From: Mycolicibacterium litorale
Lineage (GTDB): Bacteria; Actinomycetota; Actinomycetes; Mycobacteriales; Mycobacteriaceae
Direction of reading: 5' to 3'
DNA length: 64,000 bases
NCBI RefSeq assembly: GCF_014218295.1
Contig: NZ_AP023287.1
Span: 4,898,001-4,962,000, forward strand
In this document: piece after piece, positions 22,767-31,189 of the stretch
How the letters are laid out: each line of letters starts with the position of its first letter
How positions within the stretch are numbered: the first letter of the stretch is position 1
The notes under the pieces: generated by a model
The model's input: the letters and a program-made list of their open reading frames with translations, nothing else
Databases searched by the model: none
Told to the model about the DNA's origin: nothing
Program-made: the position numbers and the translations under genes

Positions 22767-23953
22767 CCGGTAAACCGCTGAACTTCGGTGTGTTCATCAC
22801 CCCGTTCCATCCGGTCGGGCAATCCCCTACCGTGGCACTCGAATACGACATGGAGCGGGTGGTGCGGCTGGACCGGCTCGGGTTCGACGAGGCGTGGTTC
22901 GGCGAACACCACTCGGGCGGTTACGAACTCATCTCCTGTCCGGAGGTGTTCATCGCCGCGGCCGCCGAACGCACCAAGCACATCCGCCTCGGCACCGGGG
23001 TGGTGTCGCTGCCCTACCACCATCCGCTGATGGTGGCCGACCGCTGGGTGCTGCTGGACCACCTGACCCGCGGCCGGGTCATGTTCGGCACCGGGCCGGG
23101 CGCGCTGCCGTCGGACGCCTACATGATGGGGCTCGACCCGGTCGAGCAGCGCCGGATGATGCAGGAGTCGCTCGAGGCGATCCTCGCGCTGTTGCGGGCC
23201 GAACCCGACGAACGCATCAACCGCGAGACCGACTGGTTCACCCTGCGCGACGCACAGCTGCACATCCGCCCCTACACCTGGCCGTACCCCGAGATCTCCA
23301 CGGCGGCGATGATCTCGCCGTCGGGCCCCCGGCTGGCCGGTGCGCTGGGCACGTCGCTGCTGTCGCTGTCGATGTCGGTCCCGGGCGGGTTCGCCGCGCT
23401 GGAGTCGACGTGGCAGGTCGTCGTGGACCAGGCCGCGAAATCCGGTCGGCCGGAACCGGATCGGGACCACTGGCGGGTGCTGTCGATCATGCACCTGGCC
23501 GATACGCGGGAACAGGCGATCGACGACTGCACCTACGGGCTGGCCGATTTCGCCAACTACTTCGGTGCGGCCGGCTTCGTCCCGCTGTCCAACAGCGTCG
23601 AGGGCGAACGCTCCCCGCACGAGTTCGTCGCCGAGTACGCCGCACAGGGCAACTGCTGCATCGGCACCCCCGACGACGCGATCGCCTACATCGACGATCT
23701 GCTGGAGAAGTCGGGCGGCTTCGGGACGCTGCTGCTGCTCGGTCACGACTGGGCCTCCCCGGAGGCCACCTACCACTCGTACGACCTCTTCGCCCGAAAG
23801 GTGATGCCGCACTTCAAAGGTCAGCTGACCGCCCCCCGCGCCTCGCATGACTGGGCCAAGGGTATGCGGGATCAGCTGCTGGGCCGGGCCGGTGACGCGA
23901 TCGTCAAGGCGATCACCGAGCACACCGACGAGTTGAAGTCGGATGACCGGTAG
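22763..23953 (+). CDS. Luciferase-like flavin monooxygenase (Rv3618-like)
   Basis: A 396-residue TIM-barrel oxidoreductase of the bacterial luciferase group. Key stretches: LGFDEAWFGEHHSGGYE, RLGTGVVSLPYHHPLMVADR and GRVMFGTGPGALPSDAYMMG. It probably uses FMNH2 (or F420) and O2 on a hydrophobic substrate. It is the second gene of ephA-monooxygenase-dehydrogenase, with ATGA overlap behind and a one-base overlap ahead. An oxidise/epoxidise-hydrolyse-dehydrogenate series is suggested by the neighbours; the substrate is unknown. Confidence 0.9.
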   Translation: MTGKPLNFGVFITPFHPVGQSPTVALEYDMERVVRLDRLGFDEAWFGEHHSGGYELISCPEVFIAAAAERTKHIRLGTGVVSLPYHHPLMVADRWVLLDHLTRGRVMFGTGPGALPSDAYMMGLDPVEQRRMMQESLEAILALLRAEPDERINRETDWFTLRDAQLHIRPYTWPYPEISTAAMISPSGPRLAGALGTSLLSLSMSVPGGFAALESTWQVVVDQAAKSGRPEPDRDHWRVLSIMHLADTREQAIDDCTYGLADFANYFGAAGFVPLSNSVEGERSPHEFVAEYAAQGNCCIGTPDDAIAYIDDLLEKSGGFGTLLLLGHDWASPEATYHSYDLFARKVMPHFKGQLTAPRASHDWAKGMRDQLLGRAGDAIVKAITEHTDELKSDDR

Positions 23954-24969
23954 TGCGCGCGGCGGTGCTGCGTGGCGGCCGGATGGTGCTGCGCGACGAT
24001 GTGCCCGAACCGGTTCCGGGTCCCGGGCAGGTTCTCGTCGCGGTGAAGGCGTGCGGAATCTGCGGATCCGACCTGCACTTCGCCGCGCACGGCGCCGAGG
24101 CACTGGCCGCCGGAGCGCAGATGGAGGGCATGCCCGGGCTGGGTGACCCGGTGGACCTGTCGGCCGACGTGTTCATGGGCCACGAGATCGCCGCGGAGGT
24201 CCTCGAGTCCGGCCCCGACACCGACGCGCCGCCGCCGGGCACCGCCGTGACGTCGATCCCGGTGCTGTTGTCCGCGACGGGTGTGGCACCGATCGTCTAC
24301 TCCAACAGCGTGATCGGCGGATACGCCGAGCGCATGCTGCTGTCGGCGCCGCTGCTGATGCCCGTACCCGACGGGTTGGATCCCCGGCACGCCGCGCTCA
24401 CCGAGCCGATGGCGGTGGGTCTGCACGCGGTGAACAAGTCCGCGATCACCCGCGGCGAGTCGGCGCTGGTGCTGGGCTGCGGGCCCATCGGGATGGCGAT
24501 CATCGCCGCGCTACGGTTGCGAGGCGTGGAAAACGTTGTGGCAGCCGATTTCTCGGTGACCCGGCGCCGCCTCGCCGAGACGATGGGCGCCCACGAGACC
24601 GTCGACCCGGCGCAACGCTCACCGTTCGACGGCGCGGCACCCGCGGTGGTGTTCGAGGCGGTCGGCGCGCCCGGCATCCTCAACGACATCATGCGCCGCG
24701 CACCCGCGCACACCCGCATCATCGTCGCCGGGGTGTGCATGGAGCCCGACACGCTCGTGCCGTTCTACGGCGCACCCAAGGAACTGACCGTCCAGTTCGT
24801 GTTCGCCTACGACGCGGGCGAATTCGCCGAGACGCTACGGGCCATCGCCGACGGCGCGATCGACGTCGCACCGCTGATCACCGCCCAGGTCGGTCTCGAC
24901 GCTGTCGGTGAGGCGTTCGAGGCACTGTCCCGGCCCGACGAGCAATGCAAGATCTTGGTCACCCCCTGA
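23953..24969 (+). CDS. Zinc-dependent medium-chain dehydrogenase
   Basis: A 338-residue MDR-family protein. The GroES-like catalytic domain has VKACGICGSDLHFAAHG (catalytic zinc Cys) and MGHEIAAEV (His-Glu). The usual structural-zinc four-Cys loop is not visible; the corresponding region is AAGAQMEGMPGLGDPV. The NAD(P)-binding motif is LVLGCGPIGMAIIAAL. It likely oxidises an alcohol or reduces an aldehyde/ketone made by the preceding enzymes. Start GTG 23953 shares a base with the previous stop (TAGTG). Substrate unknown. Confidence 0.9.
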   Translation: MRAAVLRGGRMVLRDDVPEPVPGPGQVLVAVKACGICGSDLHFAAHGAEALAAGAQMEGMPGLGDPVDLSADVFMGHEIAAEVLESGPDTDAPPPGTAVTSIPVLLSATGVAPIVYSNSVIGGYAERMLLSAPLLMPVPDGLDPRHAALTEPMAVGLHAVNKSAITRGESALVLGCGPIGMAIIAALRLRGVENVVAADFSVTRRRLAETMGAHETVDPAQRSPFDGAAPAVVFEAVGAPGILNDIMRRAPAHTRIIVAGVCMEPDTLVPFYGAPKELTVQFVFAYDAGEFAETLRAIADGAIDVAPLITAQVGLDAVGEAFEALSRPDEQCKILVTP

Positions 24970-24985
24970 CGGTAGGGTGCCTGGC

Positions 24986-25711
24986 ATGCCGATCGCTGTG
25001 CGCGCCAGAACCCGGTTCCTCACCCTCGCCGCGGCGGGTCTGACGGTTGCCGGTGTGGCGGCGTGCGACGCCAGCTCCGGTCCCACGCCGGGCGGGTCCG
25101 GGGAGGTCCGGCAGGTCACGGTCGTCGGGGCCGGCGAGGTTCAGGGCGCGCCGGATACGTTGACCGCCAACGTGGCCATGGAGGCGATCGCCGCCGACGT
25201 CACCGGCGCGATGAACCAGTCCGGCGACCGCCAACAGGCCGTCATCGACGCCCTGGTCGACGCGGGGATCGCGCGCGAGGACATCAGCACCACGCAGGTC
25301 AGCCTGCAACCCCAGTTCGGCGAGGACGGCACCGCGATCATCGGCTACCGGGCGAACAACTCGATCGACGTCAAGATCCGCGATCTCAGCGCGGCTTCGC
25401 AGGCGCTGGCGCTGATCGTCAGCACCGGCGGCGACGCCACCCGCATCAACTCGGTGGACTATTCGATCGAGGACGATTCGCAGCTGGTTCGCGACGCGCG
25501 GGCGCGGGCATTCGAGGACGCCAAGAACCGCGCCGAACAGTACGCCGAGCTGTCCGGGCTCGACCTCGGCAAGGTCATCTCCATCTCGGAGTCCGGGGGC
25601 GCTCAGCCGCCGATGCCGATGCCGCGCGGTGAGGCGGCCATGGCGGTGCCGCTCGAACCCGGCCAGCAGACCGTCGGGTTCAGCGTGACGGTGATCTGGG
25701 AGCTCGCCTGA
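24986..25711 (+). CDS. lpqG: SIMPL-domain (DUF541) lipoprotein LpqG
   Basis: A 241-residue exported protein matching LpqG (Rv3623). The signal peptide ends with the lipobox VAAC (Cys27), so the mature form should be acylated and attached to the outer face of the membrane. The rest is a SIMPL/DUF541 domain (TVVGAGEVQGAPDTLTANVA; YSIEDDSQLVRDARARAFED). Family members form ring-like oligomers of uncertain role. Start ATG 24986, 16 bases past the dehydrogenase stop; it may be co-transcribed. It converges on hpt. Confidence 0.93.
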   Translation: MPIAVRARTRFLTLAAAGLTVAGVAACDASSGPTPGGSGEVRQVTVVGAGEVQGAPDTLTANVAMEAIAADVTGAMNQSGDRQQAVIDALVDAGIAREDISTTQVSLQPQFGEDGTAIIGYRANNSIDVKIRDLSAASQALALIVSTGGDATRINSVDYSIEDDSQLVRDARARAFEDAKNRAEQYAELSGLDLGKVISISESGGAQPPMPMPRGEAAMAVPLEPGQQTVGFSVTVIWELA

Positions 25712-25718
25712 CCCGGCG

Positions 25719-26303
25719 TCAGTCGGCGCCGTAGACCTTGGGTTCCAGCGTGCCGATGTAGGGCAGGTCGCGGTAACGCTCGGCGTAGTCGAGGCCGTAG
25801 CCGACCACGAATTCGTTGGGGATGTCGAAGCCGACGTATTCGATGTCGACGTCGGCGCGCACCGCGTCCGGTTTGCGCAGCAGCGTGCACACACGCAGCG
25901 ACCGCGGCTGCCTCGTGGCCAGGTTGCGCAGCAGCCACGACAGCGTCAGGCCCGAGTCGACGATGTCCTCGACGATCAGCACATCGCGGTCGTTGATGTC
26001 GCGGTCGAGGTCTTTGAGGATGCGCACCACCCCCGACGACGAGGTCGAGGAGCCGTAGGAGCTGACGGCCATGAACTCCAGCTGGGTGGGCAGCGGGATG
26101 GTGCGGGCCAGATCCGTGACGAACATGACGGCGCCCTTGAGCACCGTCACCAGAAGCAGGTCCTGCCCGTGTTCGACGACGGTGTCGCGGTAGGTGTCGG
26201 CGATCTGCGCTGCCAGCTCCGCCGTTCGGGTGTGGATCTGCTCTTCGGAGAGAAGCACCGATTTGATGTCGCCCTCGTACAGGTCGGCGGAATGCGCAGG
26301 CAC
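25719..26303 (-). CDS. hpt: Hypoxanthine-guanine phosphoribosyltransferase
   Basis: A 194-residue purine salvage enzyme. PRPP motif [14 protein letters not shown], pyrophosphate loop [11 protein letters not shown], flexible loop [13 protein letters not shown] and purine-binding [18 protein letters not shown] are intact. It makes IMP/GMP from hypoxanthine/guanine. GTG 26303 is preferred: it gives a start just before the conserved [17 protein letters not shown] and avoids overlap with tilS. Longer GTG starts up to 26363 would run into tilS. Follows tilS in the same direction, the usual actinobacterial pair. Confidence 0.95.
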   Translation of the reverse strand: MPAHSADLYEGDIKSVLLSEEQIHTRTAELAAQIADTYRDTVVEHGQDLLLVTVLKGAVMFVTDLARTIPLPTQLEFMAVSSYGSSTSSSGVVRILKDLDRDINDRDVLIVEDIVDSGLTLSWLLRNLATRQPRSLRVCTLLRKPDAVRADVDIEYVGFDIPNEFVVGYGLDYAERYRDLPYIGTLEPKVYGAD

Positions 26304-26349
26304 GTCCCAAGCGTGCCATGCCGTCGCGGCGCGGACCAACACGGCTGTC

Positions 26350-27312
26350 CTACACCGGCTCACGGTGCAGGGTCAGCAACCCGTCACGGCGTCCGGCGAT
26401 CAGACGCTGACGCGTCAACTCCGACGGCACCGCCACTCCGCCCTGTCCGTGCCATGCGCTCACCAGCGCGTCGACCCCACGGATCTGGGTCTCACTCAGC
26501 CCGCGGGCGCCGCCGGCGATCAGCCAGGCGCGGATCACCCGGCGCCGGATCGCGGCCGGCAGGCCTGCCAGCCGCGCGGTGTCGAGTCCGGCACCGGTGC
26601 GCACCTCGCCGAGCGCGGCCTCGGCCTGCGCGTCGAGGGTGTCGTTGTCCTCCTGCAGGGCGGCCGCGGTGCGGGCCAGCGCCGCGGCCACCCCGCCGGC
26701 GAGCACGTCCTCGAGCAGCGGCAGCACCTCCGTACGCAACCGGCTGCGGGTGTAGCGGGGATCGGCGTTGTGCGGGTCCACCCACGGGTGCAGACCGAGT
26801 TCGGCGCATGCGGCGACGGTGACGGCGCGCCGCACCCCCAGCAGCGGGCGGAACCACGGTGGGTCGCACACCCGCATCCCGGCGATCGACCGCGGACCCG
26901 AGCCGCGCCCCAGCCCCAGCAGCACCGTCTCCGCCTGGTCGTCGAGGGTGTGGGCGAGCAGCACCGGGGCGTCCCCGCGGGCGGCGCGCAGAGCGTCGTA
27001 GCGGGCGGTGCGGGCGGCGGCCTCCGGTCCGCCCGCCGACCCGACGTCGACCTGCAGCACCCGCGCCTCGACGCAGCCCAGCCGCAGCGCCTGCGTTCTG
27101 GCGGTCTCGGCGACGGCGGCCGAATCCGGCTGCAGCCGGTGGTCGACGATCAACGCGGTGGTGGGCAGCAGGCCGGCGGCCGCCGCGGTCAGGGCCAGCG
27201 AATCGGCACCACCCGACAGCGCCACACACCACCGTGGCTGTCCGGTCATGTGACGACGGGCGAATCCGGTCAGCTCCGCGCGCAGCGCAGCTACAGCACG
27301 CGGTCGATCCAT
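26350..27312 (-). CDS. tilS: tRNA(Ile)-lysidine synthase TilS
   Basis: A 320-residue protein with the N-type ATP-pyrophosphatase P-loop SGGADSLAL near residue 30, plus [19 protein letters not shown] and [19 protein letters not shown]. It modifies C34 of the tRNA-Ile CAT anticodon to lysidine so that it reads AUA; essential. ATG 27312 lies 22 bases inside the end of the upstream zincin-like gene. Matches MesJ/Rv3625c in length and place. Confidence 0.95.
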   Translation of the reverse strand: MDRPRAVAALRAELTGFARRHMTGQPRWCVALSGGADSLALTAAAAGLLPTTALIVDHRLQPDSAAVAETARTQALRLGCVEARVLQVDVGSAGGPEAAARTARYDALRAARGDAPVLLAHTLDDQAETVLLGLGRGSGPRSIAGMRVCDPPWFRPLLGVRRAVTVAACAELGLHPWVDPHNADPRYTRSRLRTEVLPLLEDVLAGGVAAALARTAAALQEDNDTLDAQAEAALGEVRTGAGLDTARLAGLPAAIRRRVIRAWLIAGGARGLSETQIRGVDALVSAWHGQGGVAVPSELTRQRLIAGRRDGLLTLHREPV

Positions 27313-28334
27313 CGCTGCGGCTCGTCGACTTCTGTTGGCAGCGGGAGGGTTTCGGGCCCGGACCACACGGTGTTGAACCGCTCCATCCCGACGGTGGACA
27401 CCACGTGGTCGACGAACGCCTTACCGCGGGTGTACTGGCTGATCTTGGCGTCGACGCCGAGCAGCGCGCGCAGGAGGCGCTGTACGGGCGGCTGTTTGCG
27501 CTGGCGCCGCTGGTTGAAGCGGGCGCGGATGGTGGCGACCGACGGCACGACGGCGGGACCGACCGCATCCATCACGTGGTCGGCGTGTCCCTCGAGCAGC
27601 GTGCCGAGCACGAGCAACTGGTCGAGTGCGCGGCGCTGCGGTTCGGCCTGCACCGCGCGCATCAGCCCCAGCACCCCGGTCGAGTTGGGGTCGGCCTGGG
27701 CGTGGCGGTTGCGGACGAAATCGGCCAGCCGCGCAGCCATGTCGGTGACGTCATCGCCGCCGTCCTTGGTGAGCACCGCGAGCGCCGACGACATGTGGTC
27801 GGCCAGCCAGGGATTGGCACGGAACTGGACGCGGTGGGTGACCTCGTGCAGGCAGACCCAGAGCCGGAAGTCGGTGGGCGACACCCGCAGTTGGCGTTCC
27901 ACCGCGATGACGTTCGGCCACACCAGCAGCAGTTCCCCACCGCCGGGTGCGAACGGGTCGTACTGGCCGAGGATGCCCGAGGACACGAACGCCAGCACCG
28001 CACCGGTCTGGGCTCCGGTGACGTGTCCGGTGACGAAGCCGCTCGGCCGGTCGGTGCCGCCGGTCATCACGCGCATCGACTGCGCCGCGGCCTTGATCCA
28101 GCCGGGGCGGTCGACGATGCGGGCCTCGGTGACGGCGTTGTCCTCGTTGAGGCCGGTCACCTCGCGGACGGGCAGTTCGGCCTCCCGCGACGCCGACGCG
28201 AGCTGCTCGACGGCCTGCCGGCGGGTGTAGTCGGTGGCGGGCGGTGCGGGCCGGGCGAGTTTGGCGCCGACGGTGGCGGCGAACCGCCAGTCGACGGTGC
28301 GCCCGACGGTCAGGTCGCCGGTCGAGCGGCTCAT
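27291..28334 (-). CDS. Zincin-like metallopeptidase, DUF2342 / F420-associated family (Rv3626c-like)
   Basis: A 347-residue protein with a thermolysin-type zinc motif HEVTH in LWVCLHEVTHRVQFRANPW (about residue 165). A Glu-bearing LLEGHADHVMDAVGP downstream could supply the third ligand. Family members are annotated as coenzyme F420 biosynthesis-associated or zinicin-like peptidases, without proven activity. No signal peptide is visible, so it is probably cytosolic. ATG 28334 overlaps the stop of the upstream carboxypeptidase in an ATGA quartet, and its own end overlaps tilS, so it sits in a dacB-zincin-tilS-hpt operon. Confidence 0.9.
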   Translation of the reverse strand: MSRSTGDLTVGRTVDWRFAATVGAKLARPAPPATDYTRRQAVEQLASASREAELPVREVTGLNEDNAVTEARIVDRPGWIKAAAQSMRVMTGGTDRPSGFVTGHVTGAQTGAVLAFVSSGILGQYDPFAPGGGELLLVWPNVIAVERQLRVSPTDFRLWVCLHEVTHRVQFRANPWLADHMSSALAVLTKDGGDDVTDMAARLADFVRNRHAQADPNSTGVLGLMRAVQAEPQRRALDQLLVLGTLLEGHADHVMDAVGPAVVPSVATIRARFNQRRQRKQPPVQRLLRALLGVDAKISQYTRGKAFVDHVVSTVGMERFNTVWSGPETLPLPTEVDEPQRWIDRVL

Positions 28335-29719
28335 GAGCCGCACCCGCAGGCCCGCAGCGTGGCGGCCAGTGCGTCGAGGGCCGTGCGGCCGGTCGGGCCG
28401 GCGTTGTTCGACATCAGCGCGAAGGTCAGCACCCGGCCGCGGGCGTCGGTGACGATGCCGGCCAGCGCATTGGTCCCGGTCAACGATCCGGTCTTGGCGC
28501 GCAGCCAGCCCGCGGCCTCGCGTCCCGCAGGGGTGTCGAGGTAGCGGTTCGACAGCGTGCCGCTGCCCCCGGCGATCGGCAGCAGGTCCACCAGCGGACG
28601 CAGGGCGGGTTGCTCGTCACCGGTGGCGGCGGTGATCACCTCGTCGAGGGTCAGTGCGGTCAGCCGGTCGTCCACCGACAGCCCGCTGGAGTCGAACAAC
28701 CGGGCGTGCCCGGTGTCGATGCCGGCTTTGCGGAGCTGGCCCAGTACGGCCTGGGTGGCGCCCTCGAAGCTCTGCGGGCGCCCGAGCTGGTCGGCAACCT
28801 CCCTGCCGATCGCCTCGGCCATCACGTTGTCGGAGGCGTTCATCATCACCCGCAGCCGCTCCATCAGCGGAGGTGACTGCACGGCCGCGATCTGCCTGCC
28901 GCCGCGGTACGGCCCGGGCAGCACCCGCACCGCGGCCGGGTCGATGCGCAGTGCGGTGGCCAGTGCGCGGCCGGCGTCGGCCGCCGGGGTGGTCGAGCGG
29001 CGGGACTCCTCGCTGACGGGCTGGGTGCGGCCGGCGTCGAGCATGACCGGCGCCATCGGGGCGATGTCGCCGCCCGGGATGTCGAGCGGATCCCAGCCCG
29101 GCGCCATGTCGGGCCCGCTGTAGGCGCTGACGTCGACGGCCACGGCGGTGGGTTCGATCCCGCTGCGCCGCACCTGGTCGGCGAGGTCGCCGATGCGGGC
29201 GGCGTCGCGGTACCAGGTGTCGGTGCCGCGCGGCGCCGCGGACAGGGTGGGATCGCCGCCGCCCTTGAGCACCACCAGGCCCGGGTCGCGCTTCTGGTCG
29301 CCGGCCACCACGGTGGTGGTCAGCCGGGCCTCGCGGTCCAGTGTCAGCAGGGCCGCCGCGGCGGTGAGCACCTTGTTCGTCGAGGCGGGTTGCATGGGTA
29401 CGTCGGCGCGTTGGTCCCAGAGCCGTTCGCCGGTGATGGCGTCGGTGACCCGGCCGGCCAGCTCGCCGAGGTTCGGATCGGCCAGTGCGGGGGCCAGCGC
29501 GGCGGCGAGTCCGGCGTTGGTGGGGCTGGGTGCGGTGTCGGCGACGGGGACGACGGCCGGGTTCGCGGTGGCCGGGGCGGGCACCGGTCTGGCGGCCTGC
29601 GCATCGCTGTCGCGTCCGGTGGTGAGCACCGCGGCGGCCGCGACGACGACCGCCACCAGCAGCAGGACCGCGATGCCGACCAGCACATGGGTCGATCGCC
29701 GCCACCGAGTGGGCCGCAT
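28331..29719 (-). CDS. dacB: D-alanyl-D-alanine carboxypeptidase/endopeptidase, PBP4 (S13) family (Rv3627c-like)
   Basis: A 462-residue S13 penicillin-binding protein. An N-terminal membrane anchor (VLVGIAVLLLVAVVVAAAAV) is followed by a low-complexity Ala/Pro linker. Active-site motifs: SxxK as STNK in MQPASTNKVLTAAAALL, SxN as SDN in NASDNVMAEAIG and KTG in AKTGSLTGTNALAG. It trims or cleaves peptidoglycan cross-links outside the membrane. Start ATG 29719, 130 bases from the divergent ppa GTG. First gene of the leftward operon with the zincin-like protein, tilS and hpt. Confidence 0.95.
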   Translation of the reverse strand: MRPTRWRRSTHVLVGIAVLLLVAVVVAAAAVLTTGRDSDAQAARPVPAPATANPAVVPVADTAPSPTNAGLAAALAPALADPNLGELAGRVTDAITGERLWDQRADVPMQPASTNKVLTAAAALLTLDREARLTTTVVAGDQKRDPGLVVLKGGGDPTLSAAPRGTDTWYRDAARIGDLADQVRRSGIEPTAVAVDVSAYSGPDMAPGWDPLDIPGGDIAPMAPVMLDAGRTQPVSEESRRSTTPAADAGRALATALRIDPAAVRVLPGPYRGGRQIAAVQSPPLMERLRVMMNASDNVMAEAIGREVADQLGRPQSFEGATQAVLGQLRKAGIDTGHARLFDSSGLSVDDRLTALTLDEVITAATGDEQPALRPLVDLLPIAGGSGTLSNRYLDTPAGREAAGWLRAKTGSLTGTNALAGIVTDARGRVLTFALMSNNAGPTGRTALDALAATLRACGCGS

Positions 29720-29849
29720 AGCACTCCTGCTGTCGATTGTGGGGTGACCGAACCACCCCGCCAACAGCAGCGTATCGCTCGTTTACTGTGGACCCGCGTC
29801 GTCGCCCGACGACCCCCTGGCTGAACAACACGCGAAGGAGCCGACTGCG

Positions 29850-30338
29850 GTGGAGTTCGACGTCGTCATCGAGATCCCGAAGGGTTCGCGCAACAAGTAC
29901 GAGGTGGACCACGAGACCGGCCGGCTCAAGCTGGACCGCTACCTCTACACGTCGATGGCCTACCCGACGGATTACGGGTTCATCGAGAACTCGCTCGGCG
30001 AGGACGGCGATCCGCTCGACGCGCTGGTGCTGCTTCCGGAGTCGGTGTTCCCCGGCTGCATCGTCGAGGCGCGTCCGGTGGCGATGTTCCAGATGACCGA
30101 CGAGGCCGGTGGCGACGACAAGGTGCTGTGCGTCCCGGCGGGGGACAAGCGCTGGGATCACATCCAGGACCTCGCGGACGTCCCGGAGCAGGTGCTCGAA
30201 GAGGTCAAGCACTTCTTCGTCCACTACAAGGACCTGGAACCGAACAAGTACGTCAAGGCCGCCGACTGGACGGGCCGCGAAGCCGCCGAGGCCGAGGTGC
30301 AGCGGTCGTTCGAGCGGTTCAAGACCGAAGGTCACTGA
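29850..30338 (+). CDS. ppa: Inorganic pyrophosphatase
   Basis: A 162-residue family I pyrophosphatase. Metal- and substrate-binding segments: [41 protein letters not shown] and [20 protein letters not shown]. It drives biosynthesis by hydrolysing PPi. Start GTG 29850 with a very good AAGGAG site nine bases ahead, and agreement with M. tuberculosis Ppa. A hairpin directly after the stop suggests it is monocistronic. Confidence 0.98.
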   Translation: MEFDVVIEIPKGSRNKYEVDHETGRLKLDRYLYTSMAYPTDYGFIENSLGEDGDPLDALVLLPESVFPGCIVEARPVAMFQMTDEAGGDDKVLCVPAGDKRWDHIQDLADVPEQVLEEVKHFFVHYKDLEPNKYVKAADWTGREAAEAEVQRSFERFKTEGH

Positions 30339-30353
30339 CCGCCGGAGGCGGTC
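30337..30353 (+). terminator. Hairpin at the ppa stop codon
   Basis: GACCGCC (30337-30343) and GGCGGTC (30347-30353) form a 7-bp stem with a 3-base loop, overlapping the ppa TGA. Short but GC-only; plausible terminator, no U-tract. Confidence 0.5.
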
Positions 30354-30449
30354 GTCAGGCCGTTGATCCAGCAAAGAACGCGGACGTAAATTATCGCGCC
30401 CGTAACACGGCGTAACGCGGCTGTGCCTTGACGCTTCGATCATGGGGCC

Positions 30450-30971
30450 ATGCTGATGCATCAGGGCATTGGCCTCGCGGCCTACAACGCCATGCCGATC
30501 CGCCGCGCCGTCCACGCAGTGTACGAATGCTGTTGCAGCGTGCCGCTCGCCGCCGATCTGGCCCGCGGCAGGCCGTACGAATCCCATGACGCGCTGTTCC
30601 GGGAGGCCGACGCGCTGCTGTTCGGGCTCTCCGAGGACTCCATCGACTCGATCCTTCAGGCCTATCCGGATCTGGGCCGCAGGCCGGGAAGCCGGAAATC
30701 CGCGGCCGAGCAGTGTGCGGTGTTCGACGAGCGGCCGGAAGTGATGGAGCAGCTCAACACGGCGTGCCGCCGCTACCAGGAGCGGTTCGGCTTCCGCTTC
30801 GTCATGTACGTCAACGGTTTCTGCGCCCAGGACGTGCTGGCGGCCATCACCGACCGGCTGCTCAACGACTACGAGACCGAGCGCAAGGTCGTGCGCAACG
30901 AACTGGCCCGCATCAACCGGGTCCGGCTGGAGCGGATGCTCGGGCCCGAAGGCGGCTACCACAACTGGTGA
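30450..30971 (+). CDS. UraD-like (OHCU decarboxylase family) protein with altered catalytic motif
   Basis: A 173-residue all-helical protein of the OHCU decarboxylase (UraD) family, which normally makes S-allantoin in urate breakdown. Family features: LFREADALLFGLSEDSIDSIL, the S..EQ pair in SRKSAAEQCAVF, RRYQERFGFRFVMYVNGF and ELARINRVRLERM. In canonical members the loop reads HPxLG or HPxIG with a catalytic His; here it is YPDLGRRPG, with Tyr in the His position, so decarboxylase activity is doubtful. ATG 30450, or the in-frame ATG 30456. The next gene is an allantoicase remnant, consistent with a decayed ureide cluster. Family assignment is good, activity uncertain. Confidence 0.75.
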   Translation: MLMHQGIGLAAYNAMPIRRAVHAVYECCCSVPLAADLARGRPYESHDALFREADALLFGLSEDSIDSILQAYPDLGRRPGSRKSAAEQCAVFDERPEVMEQLNTACRRYQERFGFRFVMYVNGFCAQDVLAAITDRLLNDYETERKVVRNELARINRVRLERMLGPEGGYHNW

Positions 30972-30993
30972 GCTCCTCCCCTACGCTGCGCGG

Positions 30994-31188
30994 GTGAGCA
31001 TCCCGCATTCTCATTTCCTCTCGCTGCCCGACCTCGCCTCCCGCGTGGCCGGCGGTGCCGTGGTGTGGGCCAACGACGAGCTGTTCGCCGAGAAGGAGAA
31101 CCTGATCGTCGCCGCACTGGGGGTGTTCGGCCGGCTCACCGACGACGGGCTGCGCGGAGCGGCGCAGACATGGAGCCTGTCGGGCTGA
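30994..31188 (+). pseudogene. Allantoicase remnant (N- and C-terminal ends fused by internal deletion)
   Basis: A 64-residue frame from GTG 30994. Residues 8-38 (FLSLPDLASRVAGG, WANDELFAEKENLIV) read like the start of actinobacterial allantoicase, where the text normally continues for some 270 more residues. Instead residues about 41-60 (GVFGRLTDDGLRGAAQTW) resemble the extreme C-terminus of such enzymes. The simplest reading is an in-frame deletion of nearly the whole gene. The product would lack all catalytic and jelly-roll parts. It sits directly behind the UraD-like gene and one base before the phosphoesterase start, so it may survive as a translated leader. The N-terminal match is the stronger part; the C-terminal match is from memory. 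Confidence 0.65.
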
Positions 31189-31189
31189 C

